Assembly (NCBI GenBank): GCA_004299545.1 | Contig: SCRB01000513.1 | Span: forward strand, 1 to 6,069 | Reading direction: 5' to 3' | DNA from: Rhizobiaceae bacterium | GTDB taxonomy: Bacteria > Pseudomonadota > Alphaproteobacteria > Rhizobiales > Rhizobiaceae | DNA length: 6,069 nucleotides | Shown here: positions 1-5,656 of the stretch, one piece after another | How the letters are laid out: each line of letters starts with the position of its first letter | Position numbering within the stretch: position 1 is the first letter of the stretch | Position numbers and translations under genes: made by a program | The notes under the pieces: model-generated | Seen by the model: only the letters and a program-made list of their open reading frames with translations | Told to the model about the DNA's origin: nothing | The model's database searches: none

Positions 1-276
1 CCGGACTTCGTCAACGAGATGTTCCGATACCTCCGGATGCATAGCATCGCGCTTGTTTTCCATGACGGTCGCATCGAGAACGGGGCAGTGGGATACACGC
101 CCGAGTTGGCTGTCAAGAAAGCCGTCATGGAGCATGGTTGGCACGGTTTCCCGGACACATTTCGCAGGAAGCTGGCCGATGCGCTGTTCGCCAATATCTT
201 CGACGTGCGAGCGGATTTGGATAAGGCGCCGATGGCTCGCTGGAATACCCACGATACCCCGTCCAGCCTGTCGTGA
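1..276 (+). CDS. Unknown protein, C-terminal part (5' end outside window)
   Basis: The reading frame is open from the first base to a TGA at 274-276, giving at least 91 residues (PDFVNEMFRYLRMHS... to ...THDTPSSLS). An ATG at 19 is available, but the frame continues upstream without a stop and no convincing ribosome binding site precedes that ATG, so the gene most likely starts before the window. The visible part is mixed charged and aromatic, with no signal peptide or membrane segment, so it is probably cytosolic. I do not recognise a family. The stop lies 25 bases before the next start, so the two genes are probably in one operon. Confidence 0.6.
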   Translation, partial: PDFVNEMFRYLRMHSIALVFHDGRIENGAVGYTPELAVKKAVMEHGWHGFPDTFRRKLADALFANIFDVRADLDKAPMARWNTHDTPSSLS

Positions 277-301
277 CCACAAACCCCCACTGGAGAATTC
301 C

Positions 302-1279
302 ATGCAGGAAACCAACACGCCGACCAGCGCTCCCGAAGAATTTCCCGGGTATCCCGAACTCGTTCTGCGCGAACTGCCGGACGGGCGCGTGACGGGCGTT
401 GCCATGCGCGAAATGCGCTCCTCGTTCCATGTGACCTTCGCGGGCAAGTTCGCGGAGCCGGAAGAGGTCGAACTGGGCATCGAGATTCTTCGCAGGCTAG
501 GTCAGAACGACACATACGGGACGTGGAAGAAGGAGTTGGACATCGACGCGGCTTCGCTCGACGACGCGATCGCATCGAGCCCGGAAAGCTCGGTTGGCCA
601 GAAGTTCGTGTTTCTGTATCGGGGCAACGAGTGGGTATGGGGAATCTGGAACAACCCGGATCATCCCAAGCGCAGCGGGGTTCTCAAGCACCTGACTGGC
701 GTGGATCTTCGCAGCGTCGCAGACTTTCACGGCACGCGTGTATCGGTCGCCAAACGAGACGTGCGACCGGGTCTTGATTCGGTGCGGGCAAACAAGACGC
801 TGGCCGGGCCCTACCAGGTGCTCGAGGTTGCGGTCGACCGGCTCGAAGGGAGTTCGCTGCGGTCTTCCGACAAGCAAGACTATGAGGCCCATCCTGCTGT
901 CCACTATCTCTGTGAATGGTGGAACCAGAATGCGCCGGAAGGCAGTCGTGAGGCCGGGTTCGTGCGTCTGTACGTCTGGAACGAGACGGACCGGATCTTC
1001 AACGCCTGCGATCCGGAAGAGCCGGCGGCGCAGGCCGATCAGCTCGATAGCTGGCCCAGCTATGCGCTCTTCGAACATCCGGGGATGCCGACGGTTCTTG
1101 GCTGCTTCTACCGCGGGCGTCGATTCAACAAGGACGACGGCACTGGCGGCACCAAGCTCTATGCAGCCGATGGGAGCGAAGCGTGGGACATCGGGCTTGA
1201 AGCCTCCGAGGTCGACGAGGCCTATTACTCGCTGGTCGGTCTCGAAAGGCTGGCTGAGCATGACGTGTTCGCGGTCTGA
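302..1279 (+). CDS. Hypothetical Trp-rich cytosolic protein, 325 aa
   Basis: The start is the ATG at 302, preceded by GGAGA at 292-296 with 5-base spacing. The same frame is open upstream to 53, but that stretch overlaps the preceding gene and reads as low-complexity shadow sequence (RRWLAG, RTHFAGSW), so I reject it. The product is acidic and rich in tryptophan and aromatic residues (EWVWGIWNNPDHP, CEWWNQNAP, FVRLYVWNETDRIF), and lacks a signal peptide or membrane segment. FVFLYRGNEW and FVRLYVWNET are loosely alike and might mark a diverged internal duplication, but the similarity is weak. I do not recognise a domain or any catalytic signature. It is followed 26 bases later by a small membrane protein gene, probably in the same transcript. 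The CDS is well supported; its function is unknown. Confidence 0.85.
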   Translation: MQETNTPTSAPEEFPGYPELVLRELPDGRVTGVAMREMRSSFHVTFAGKFAEPEEVELGIEILRRLGQNDTYGTWKKELDIDAASLDDAIASSPESSVGQKFVFLYRGNEWVWGIWNNPDHPKRSGVLKHLTGVDLRSVADFHGTRVSVAKRDVRPGLDSVRANKTLAGPYQVLEVAVDRLEGSSLRSSDKQDYEAHPAVHYLCEWWNQNAPEGSREAGFVRLYVWNETDRIFNACDPEEPAAQADQLDSWPSYALFEHPGMPTVLGCFYRGRRFNKDDGTGGTKLYAADGSEAWDIGLEASEVDEAYYSLVGLERLAEHDVFAV

Positions 1280-1305
1280 AGCCGTTGTCCATCAGGAGAT
1301 CGAGC

Positions 1306-1701
1306 ATGGTTGGACTCGGCATGTATAGATTCGTGGGGCTGTGGTGGCTCGCAGAAACGGTTGCTACGTACGGCGTCGCCACGTACATGGGTCAGTCGGC
1401 AAAATCCGCTCTGGAAATCGCGGTCGGTTTCCTCGTCGGCCCGTTTGCGCTCTTTCTCCTGATCGCAATTGCGGCGAGACCCGTTGTCACCTACATGATG
1501 ATTCGGGCCGAGCGCCGCCGTATTGCGATCGAGGCGCGGTATCCGCGCACGCGCGTCACGGCCTTGTCCCGCGGCAAATGGCTGGTCACGGACCTCGACA
1601 CCGGAAAGACCCGCTGTGAACTCGAGCGGGACGGTGTGACGATTGCCGACAGAAAGCCCGCCAAGCTGTGGCGGCGCGGTCGTGCGAGGCAGCTCAGTTG
1701 A
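1306..1701 (+). CDS. Small inner-membrane protein with two predicted TM helices, 131 aa
   Basis: The start is the ATG at 1306, preceded by AGGAG at 1294-1298 with 7-base spacing. An in-frame TTG at 1285 would add seven residues but would place the ribosome site inside the gene. Residues about 9-28 (FVGLWWLAETVATYGVATYM) form a moderately hydrophobic segment. Residues about 38-57 (IAVGFLVGPFALFLLIAIAA) are a strong membrane helix. A basic stretch follows (IRAERRRIAIEARYPRTR), which by the positive-inside rule suggests a cytoplasmic C-terminal domain of about 65 residues that ends very basic (KLWRRGRARQ). No family is recognised. The gene sits directly behind the 325-residue unknown and may act with it. 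A perfect dyad GCTCA-GT-TGAGC (1692-1703) overlaps its stop codon. Confidence 0.75.
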   Translation: MVGLGMYRFVGLWWLAETVATYGVATYMGQSAKSALEIAVGFLVGPFALFLLIAIAARPVVTYMMIRAERRRIAIEARYPRTRVTALSRGKWLVTDLDTGKTRCELERDGVTIADRKPAKLWRRGRARQLS

Positions 1702-1711
1702 GCGCCAGGAC

Positions 1712-1739
1712 TTGAACCGGAAGACTCGTTCGGTAGAGT
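1712..1739 (+). promoter_or_regulatory. Putative sigma-70-type promoter upstream of the DUF551 gene
   Basis: TTGAAC (1712-1717) and TAGAGT (1734-1739) are separated by 16 bases. Each hexamer matches the sigma-70 consensus at 4 of 6 positions. Support comes mainly from a second copy of the same arrangement at 4173-4200 (TTGAAT, 16 bases, TAGAGT, sharing the 9-mer GGTAGAGTG) in front of an unrelated gene. It lies in an 81-base gap, 43 bases before the next start codon. No transcription data are available. Confidence 0.4.
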
Positions 1740-1782
1740 GACCGCAAAACCGGTGCAATCCCACCTCCCTGCAAGGAACACT

Positions 1783-2634
1783 ATGTCGAACGGCAACGTT
1801 GTGGCGCTGCTCGCCGAGGCGCGCAGTGCGCTGTACGCGATCGCAAAGACCTACGACGATCACGAGCTGCGCGCCCGCGCGCTCGCAGTTTATGAGAGCA
1901 CCGCGCCGGAGACGGTCTGCGAAGATCCTGACCGCACGTTGAGCGCAGGATGGCGTCGCCTGACGGACAGCCTCCCGGATGCCGACAGGTATCCCCGCGT
2001 ACTGATCTACACCGAGGGTGTGGACTTCAACGGCGAGCAGTTCTTCGACGTGAGTGCGGACTCGCTCAACGAGAACTCGTACGAATCGCCGGACGATCAA
2101 CCAGAAGTCTGTCGGGCCGCAACGCACTGGATGGTGCGTCCTTTCGTCGACGCGAATGCGCTGCAGGGGGCGCCCGCTGGGCAGTGGGTGCATTGCTCCC
2201 CGTCGCTGGTTCTGGCGGGCGTGAGTTGCGCACATACACCGCGGCGCGCTTGCGCCTGCCGGCCCGAAAACGGCGGGCACGATCACATCATCGCATTCAA
2301 CGATACGACCGCATCGCCGGCGCCGACCGCCAAGGCGGAATGTATCGGAAACACTGGGTGGACCAGCGTCGAGCAGGGACTGCCGGAGGTTCAAAGCGAC
2401 GAGTTCTACGGGGATGAGCATTCGAAACCCGTGCTCGTTCGTCTGGAAACGGAAGAGGGTCGGGTGGTCTGCTCGATCTGGGCGTGGAAGTACTCGTATC
2501 GCTGGAAAGGGTGGGTTCGCGCCGACATGTATGACGGCTATGAGCCCGAGCACTATCGTCAATACGGGCGCGTTACGCACTGGATGGCCCAGCCGGATAC
2601 CGACATCGTATCGCCTGCCCAGCAGCCCGCTTGA
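1783..2634 (+). CDS. Tandem DUF551 domain protein, 283 aa
   Basis: The start chosen is the ATG at 1783 (MSNGNVVALL), preceded by AAGGAA at 1773-1778. A GTG at 1738 is in frame but would use the putative -10 element and has no ribosome site. After a helical N-terminus (residues 1-45), two copies of a DUF551-like module appear. Copy one spans about residues 56-120: GWRRLTDSLPD, then RVLIYTEG, then ATHWMVRP. Copy two spans about 192-271: GWTSVEQGLPE, then KPVLVRLETE, then VTHWMAQP. The GW...LP opening, the VL(I/V) strand and the THWM..P ending are hallmarks of that family, which is common in phage and accessory DNA and has no assigned activity. The linker (121-191) holds five Cys and four His residues. 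There is no signal peptide or membrane segment. Domain assignment is confident; function is unknown. Confidence 0.85.
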   Translation: MSNGNVVALLAEARSALYAIAKTYDDHELRARALAVYESTAPETVCEDPDRTLSAGWRRLTDSLPDADRYPRVLIYTEGVDFNGEQFFDVSADSLNENSYESPDDQPEVCRAATHWMVRPFVDANALQGAPAGQWVHCSPSLVLAGVSCAHTPRRACACRPENGGHDHIIAFNDTTASPAPTAKAECIGNTGWTSVEQGLPEVQSDEFYGDEHSKPVLVRLETEEGRVVCSIWAWKYSYRWKGWVRADMYDGYEPEHYRQYGRVTHWMAQPDTDIVSPAQQPA

Positions 2635-2727
2635 TCGCCAGGCGTAGCGGTAGCGGGAGTGGCTGACCGCATAAGATTCGCACGGCCAAGTACAACCCAT
2701 TTATCTGCAACGAGTATCGAGGGACCT

Positions 2728-3588
2728 ATGTTCGAATTTATCGCTGGAAATTTTTGGTGGATCATCGCCGTCGTCGCGATCATCGTGTTCCTGGTGAACA
2801 GTCTGCGCGTCGTGGGGCAATTCGAGCGCGGCGTCGTGCTGACGCTCGGTAAATTTAGCCACGTCGCAGAACCAGGGCTCACCATTCTGGTCCCGATGCT
2901 CCAGGGCATGACGAAGGTGGACGTCCGCATCACGGCGACAAACATCAAGCCGCAGGACGTGATTACCAGCGACAACGTATCGGTCAAGGTCGACGCCATC
3001 ACCTACTATCAGGTGACGGACGCACGGAAGGCGCTGCTCGATTTGCGCGACTATGAAGGCGCGATCAGCCAACTGGCCCAGATCACGTTGCGCTCGACGA
3101 TCGGTCAACACAAACTCGACGAACTGCTCTCCGAGCAGGCGAAGCTCAATGACGCGCTCAGGGCAACGATCGAAGAGCGTTCGAAGGAGTGGGGCATCCG
3201 CGTAGATCACGTGGAAATCCGCAGCGTGGATCTCGACGCGACGATGATTCGTGCGATGGCGCAGGAAGCGGAAGCCGAGCGCGGCCGCCGCGCCCGCGTG
3301 ATCACCGCTTCGGGCGAGTTCGAGGCAGCACAGAAGCTGAGCGAGGCGGCCGATATCCTCGCGAAGAACCCGGCCGCGATCACGTTGCGCACGCTCGCTA
3401 CGCTCAAGGAGATCGGTGCGGAACAGAACAGCGTAATCATTTTCCCGGTGGCGCAGGAAACCCTGTTGCCGACCAACAGCAGCGGCCTCAGCGCTGCCGC
3501 GATCGCGAAAGCGCTGGCGGACCAGATGGGGCACGCGAGCCGCCCAAGCACGCCGGCAGCCCAGAACGCGGCGCAGGCCGCGAGCTGA
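2728..3588 (+). CDS. Slipin (stomatin-like SPFH/band 7 protein), 286 aa
   Basis: The start is the ATG at 2728 behind GAGGGA (2719-2724); a GTG at 2659 is in frame but has no ribosome site. Residues about 9-26 (FWWIIAVVAIIVFLVNSL) form one N-terminal membrane anchor. The SPFH/band 7 domain follows (about 27-190), with RVVGQFERGVVLTLGKF, PGL...VPMLQGMTKVDVR, PQDVITSDNVSVKVDAITYY, SQLAQITLRSTIGQ, LDELLSE, WGIRVDHVEIRSVDL and MAQEAEAERGRRARVI. The region from about 178 to 213 is Ala/Glu-rich and helical, ending in the slipin-like SVIIFPVAQETLLP. Slipins oligomerise at the inner membrane and organise microdomains or regulate membrane proteases. Residues 75-96 and the C-terminus match the PH1511-type slipins better than QmcA or FtsH regulators HflK/HflC. 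The usual NfeD partner gene is not adjacent in this window, which is unusual. The Ala-rich tail of about 20 residues is likely disordered. Confidence 0.93.
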   Translation: MFEFIAGNFWWIIAVVAIIVFLVNSLRVVGQFERGVVLTLGKFSHVAEPGLTILVPMLQGMTKVDVRITATNIKPQDVITSDNVSVKVDAITYYQVTDARKALLDLRDYEGAISQLAQITLRSTIGQHKLDELLSEQAKLNDALRATIEERSKEWGIRVDHVEIRSVDLDATMIRAMAQEAEAERGRRARVITASGEFEAAQKLSEAADILAKNPAAITLRTLATLKEIGAEQNSVIIFPVAQETLLPTNSSGLSAAAIAKALADQMGHASRPSTPAAQNAAQAAS

Positions 3589-3647
3589 TCGCTCGGATGA
3601 AAGACCGGGCGGCGATCCGCGCGACGTAGCGGACGCTCGCGGCGGCG

Positions 3648-3670
3648 CGGGCGGTTGCGAAACTCGCCCG
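3648..3670 (+). repeat. Short GC-rich hairpin in the gap after the slipin gene
   Basis: CGGGCG (3648-3653) and CGCCCG (3665-3670) can pair across an 11-base loop. It lies in a 120-base gap (3589-3708) that holds no other gene I can support. No T-run follows, so it is not a convincing intrinsic terminator; it may be chance in GC-rich DNA. Confidence 0.2.
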
Positions 3671-3708
3671 TACGACCGTGACAAGCTTAGTTTGCGCGAG
3701 GCTGCTCA

Positions 3709-4176
3709 ATGGACAAACACCGTTTCTTCTATCGCATCGACGGTCTGGACCTCGTGCAGGGCAACAAGACGGCCGGTTTCTGCTTTTCCGTTTCGACCCA
3801 AGCGCTGGCCGATCTGATCCAGATTCAGGTGCCGAGCATCGAACTCGAGCGGCTGATGTCCGGTATCCACCAGCGAATTGTGAGGGTGGGCGGTTCCGCA
3901 CACGAAGCGGGGCAGCAGGCCGGGATCCTGTTCGTCGAAGGAACGGCGTGCCCACGGGCGTTTATCTCTGATCCCATGTTCGGCGGAAGTCTGGGCGCCG
4001 ATCCGGAAACGTTCAGCCGGCTGCAAAGACCAGATCGGCTCGACTGGATCGGTCCCGAGGTGGAATACACGCCTCACAACTGCGATACGTCGGCTCAATC
4101 AATTGTCCTGGTCGTGATGGTCCAATCCTGGGCGGAATACGCGCGGACCAAGCTGCGCCAGTCCGTGGCAGCTTGA
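3709..4176 (+). CDS. Hypothetical cytosolic protein, 155 aa
   Basis: The start is the ATG at 3709 (MDKHRFFYRIDGLDLV), preceded by a modest ribosome site GCGAGG (3696-3701) at 7-base spacing. The product has mixed secondary-structure character with no signal peptide or membrane segment. A central segment (SIELERLMSGIHQRIVRV) looks helical and amphipathic, and a second conserved-looking patch is AGILFVEGTACPRAF. Codon use matches the neighbours, which supports real coding. I do not recognise the family and see no catalytic motif. The stop codon TGA overlaps the -35 element of the putative promoter at 4173-4200, so the next gene may be transcribed separately. Confidence 0.75.
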   Translation: MDKHRFFYRIDGLDLVQGNKTAGFCFSVSTQALADLIQIQVPSIELERLMSGIHQRIVRVGGSAHEAGQQAGILFVEGTACPRAFISDPMFGGSLGADPETFSRLQRPDRLDWIGPEVEYTPHNCDTSAQSIVLVVMVQSWAEYARTKLRQSVAA

Positions 4177-4200
4177 ATCAGGGCCTCATCTTGGTAGAGT
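4173..4200 (+). promoter_or_regulatory. Putative promoter, second copy of the TTGAA-N16-TAGAGT motif
   Basis: TTGAAT (4173-4178) and TAGAGT (4195-4200) are separated by 16 bases, the same geometry as the copy at 1712-1739. The two share CTTGAA at the left and GGTAGAGTG at the right, while the spacers differ, as expected for functional boxes. The -35 box overlaps the stop codon of the preceding gene and the start of the next gene is 43 bases beyond the -10 box, the same distance as in the first copy. Immediately downstream, GGAA-A-TTCC (4213-4221) is a small dyad that might be an operator half; that is speculative. Confidence 0.4.
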
Positions 4201-4243
4201 GGGTCAAGGCTAGGAAATTCCGGCCGTTAACACTGAGGGCAGA

Positions 4244-4774
4244 ATGATCACCGATGCCGATGCGGTTCCAGTCGCACTGCCCGCAACCGCGGATTTCGAT
4301 CCGGGGAAAATGGTCGCGGCAGTCGCGAGAAATGAGCGGAATCTCCACGCCTCGATCCTTTTGAGCCTCCTCCTCGACGAGAGCGGCACCGACGACGTGA
4401 CCCACGCGAAGCTCCGGAATGCGATGGGTGACGGGTCCGGCGAGCTCATCTCCAGCTATCTGGGAGCAAGGCGGGCGCTGAAAGCGCGTATGGCTCAATG
4501 CCTGCACGACAGCGCAAGCGAGGCGCGAAATCAGGTCAAGGCGATGCTCGCGGCGGCGGGGTTGCCGGCGACGACCGATTTTCAGGTCGTGCGAACCACG
4601 GGCGGAAGAACCGTACGCGTGCGCGTCGACGCGATCCGGTCAGCGCGGCGGCAGGCGGATGGGGGCGTCTGGGGATACCTCCACCTGGAGACATCGGCCG
4701 GATGTTTCGAGGACATGGAGTTTACCTTTCGCGACGGCGTGCTCGTGGTGCGAAGCGAACCCGACATTTACTGA
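4244..4774 (+). CDS. Hypothetical protein, helical N-terminus and beta-rich C-terminus, 176 aa
   Basis: The start is the ATG at 4244, preceded by GAGGG at 4235-4239 with 4-base spacing. Residues about 22-105 look predominantly helical (MVAAVARNERNLHASILLSL, then ARRALKARMAQCLHDSASEA). After a GLPATTD turn near 106-112, the rest reads as alternating strands (FQVVRTTGGRTVRVRVDAI, then WGYLHLETSAGCFEDMEF, then GVLVVRSEPDIY). There is no signal peptide; the LLSLLL patch is part of an amphipathic helix and too short for a membrane span. I do not recognise the family. The gene has its own putative promoter, and a 105-base gap separates it from the next gene. Confidence is high that it is coding and nil on function. 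Confidence 0.78.
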   Translation: MITDADAVPVALPATADFDPGKMVAAVARNERNLHASILLSLLLDESGTDDVTHAKLRNAMGDGSGELISSYLGARRALKARMAQCLHDSASEARNQVKAMLAAAGLPATTDFQVVRTTGGRTVRVRVDAIRSARRQADGGVWGYLHLETSAGCFEDMEFTFRDGVLVVRSEPDIY

Positions 4775-4807
4775 GCGACGGTCCGCGATCCAATGGGCAT
4801 AGAAACG

Positions 4808-4823
4808 CTTGCCAAACGGCAAG
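4808..4823. repeat. Perfect 6-bp inverted repeat with AAAC loop
   Basis: CTTGCC (4808-4813), loop AAAC, GGCAAG (4818-4823). It lies in the 105-base gap before the first small secreted protein gene, 57 bases from its start codon. No T-run follows, so termination is unlikely. A protein binding site or mRNA leader hairpin is possible. Nothing else recognisable is seen in this gap. Confidence 0.3.
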
Positions 4824-4879
4824 GATGAACGGGCTGGAACAGGTGCAGGGACACCAGATACGACAACAAGGATGATCGC

Positions 4880-5161
4880 ATGAAGAAGCTGGTTGTGTTG
4901 CTCGCACTGGCGAGTGTGTGGGTTGGGGCGATCGCGGCAGACGAAAACGGGGAAGGCAGTGCGGGGCGCGTTGCCGAATCGTTCCTCGCCCGCAGGTTTA
5001 TTGTGATGGGCGCTCCCGACGTTCACGGAGAGGGGGCGACTGTCTACGCGCAAGTTGCAGACCAGAAGTGCAGGGTCGAGCTCAAGCGGGACTTCGTTGC
5101 AAATCCGGACGGTTGGCGAGTCAAAGCACTGGATTGCGCGAAGGGGCGCATCCTGGAATAA
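4880..5161 (+). CDS. Small exported two-cysteine protein, 93 aa
   Basis: The start is the ATG at 4880 behind AAGGATG (4868-4874). The N-terminus is a textbook Sec signal peptide: MKK, a hydrophobic core LVVLLALASVWVG, and a likely cleavage around AIA/A or AIAA/D (residues 19-20). The mature part is about 73 residues with exactly two cysteines, C64 in QKCRVELKR and C86 in ALDCAKGR, 22 residues apart. This matches the 22-residue spacing in the next gene's product, and both have a C-x-V-x pattern after the first Cys. It may therefore be a distant member of the same family, but general sequence similarity is low. The two Cys could form a disulfide in the periplasm (inference). No lipobox is present. 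The gene ends 29 bases before the next one, so they are probably co-transcribed. Confidence 0.8.
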   Translation: MKKLVVLLALASVWVGAIAADENGEGSAGRVAESFLARRFIVMGAPDVHGEGATVYAQVADQKCRVELKRDFVANPDGWRVKALDCAKGRILE

Positions 5162-5190
5162 CTAGAAAGTTCAACGATCCATATTTGACA

Positions 5191-5520
5191 ATGATCAAGG
5201 CCACTATTGCCATCGCGATAGCCATCGCGATAGCCTCCGCAGCACTCGGCATGGCGTCCGTTGCGGATGCACAGGATACGAAGGCGGCACCGACCGATCA
5301 ACAGATGAAGGCAGCGCAACAGTTCGCCGATACGCTCGCGGACGCCGCAACCGCAGACAAGAGTCACGCGAAGGTCAAGGCAACGGTGACATGGGCCGGC
5401 GACTGGAAGTGCGGTGTCAAGGTTGGCGATAGGGATCTCCAGCTCGAAGCAGCAGGCCCCGATCCGAAGCGCGATTGCGTGCAAGCAATGCTGCAGCTTG
5501 CTCGGATCAAGATGCTGTAG
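5191..5520 (+). CDS. Small exported two-cysteine protein, paralogue A, 109 aa
   Basis: The start is the ATG at 5191 (MIKATIAIAIA). No good ribosome site lies in front of it; AGAAAG at 5164-5169 is too distant. An in-frame TTG at 5185 is no better served, so translation may depend on coupling to the upstream gene. The signal peptide has a core of repeated Ile-Ala dipeptides partly created by a 12-bp duplication, and probable cleavage after ADA (residue 27). The mature part opens with a helical segment (QQMKAAQQFADTLADAA), then WAGDWKCGVKVGDRD, then RDCVQAMLQLARIKML. The Cys residues are C74 and C96. It aligns with the product of 5657-5986 along the mature length: QFADTL/EFAEKL, DWKC/NWEC, DCVQAMLQL/ACVKAVLAL. 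The family is not recognised; it resembles no enzyme, so an envelope structural or binding role is guessed. Confidence 0.8.
   Translation: MIKATIAIAIAIAIASAALGMASVADAQDTKAAPTDQQMKAAQQFADTLADAATADKSHAKVKATVTWAGDWKCGVKVGDRDLQLEAAGPDPKRDCVQAMLQLARIKML
5209..5232 (+). repeat. Perfect 12-bp tandem repeat in the signal-peptide coding region
   Basis: GCCATCGCGATA occurs twice in direct succession (5209-5220 and 5221-5232), followed by a further GCC. Each unit encodes Ala-Ile-Ala-Ile, and each contains the 8-base palindrome ATCGCGAT. Because the unit is four codons long, copy-number change by slippage would lengthen or shorten the hydrophobic core of the signal peptide without shifting frame. Confidence 0.9.
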
Positions 5521-5531
5521 CCACGCGGGAC

Positions 5532-5551
5532 GGCGGGTAGCGTAACCCGCC
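5532..5551 (+). terminator. GC-rich hairpin after paralogue A, possible weak terminator or attenuator
   Basis: GGCGGGT (5532-5538) and ACCCGCC (5545-5551) form a perfect 7-bp stem around the loop AGCGTA, 11 bases after the stop codon. It is followed by TCGTTT, a short and interrupted T-rich tract, so termination would be weak. The right arm shares 5548-5551 with the left arm of the larger inverted repeat, so the two structures cannot form fully at once. Confidence 0.4.
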
Positions 5552-5640
5552 TCGTTTGGAGAGGGCGAGCGCCGCAGAGCTGGTCGGCAGCACGCAACCG
5601 GCAGGGAGCGTAAGTCGGACCGCCCTCTCCAAACGGGGCG
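5548..5640. repeat. 20-bp inverted repeat with 53-base loop, upstream of paralogue B
   Basis: The left arm (5548-5567) and right arm (5621-5640) pair over 20 positions with a single T-G wobble (5552/5636); the inner 15 bases (CGTTTGGAGAGGGCG against CGCCCTCTCCAAACG) are perfectly complementary. The loop (5568-5620) contains a small GCTG/CAGC hairpin (5579-5591) and AGCGTAA (5607-5613), repeating the loop of the adjacent hairpin (5539-5545). The right arm stops three bases before the ribosome site AAAGGGAG (5643-5650) of the next gene. It could be an mRNA leader or stability structure, a protein binding site, or a remnant of a small mobile repeat. This is far beyond chance for a gap of 136 bases. 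Confidence 0.85.
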
Positions 5641-5656
5641 TTAAAGGGAGCCAGAC

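Noticed and set aside
53..301. Upstream extension of the 325-aa protein frame to position 53
   Set aside because: It overlaps the preceding gene in another frame, reads as shadow sequence, and a clear ribosome site supports the ATG at 302.
1691..1782. tRNA-like fragments (GCTCAGTTGAGC, CTC...GGTAGAG, and GGTTCAAGTCC on the reverse strand)
   Set aside because: On neither strand do the pieces assemble into a cloverleaf: acceptor arms do not pair, the anticodon stem fails and the T-stem has a mismatch. A promoter reading of part of this region is simpler.
1950..2417. Forward frame of 155 codons inside the DUF551 gene, considered as evidence of a frameshift in the linker
   Set aside because: The linker in the main frame keeps high third-position GC and joins two in-frame DUF551 modules, so no frameshift is needed.
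1225..2700. Long reverse-strand open frame of 491 codons
   Set aside because: It is antisense to well-supported forward genes, including a recognisable DUF551 protein. Its product is Arg-rich and low in recognisable structure, as expected from antisense frames in high-GC DNA.
2701..3684. Reverse-strand open frame of 327 codons
   Set aside because: It is antisense to the slipin gene, whose identity is certain; the Arg-rich product has the look of a shadow frame.
5185..5190. A perfect TTGACA -35 hexamer directly before the start codon of paralogue A
   Set aside because: No acceptable -10 hexamer lies 15-19 bases downstream, and the transcript would begin inside the gene. It is most likely chance.
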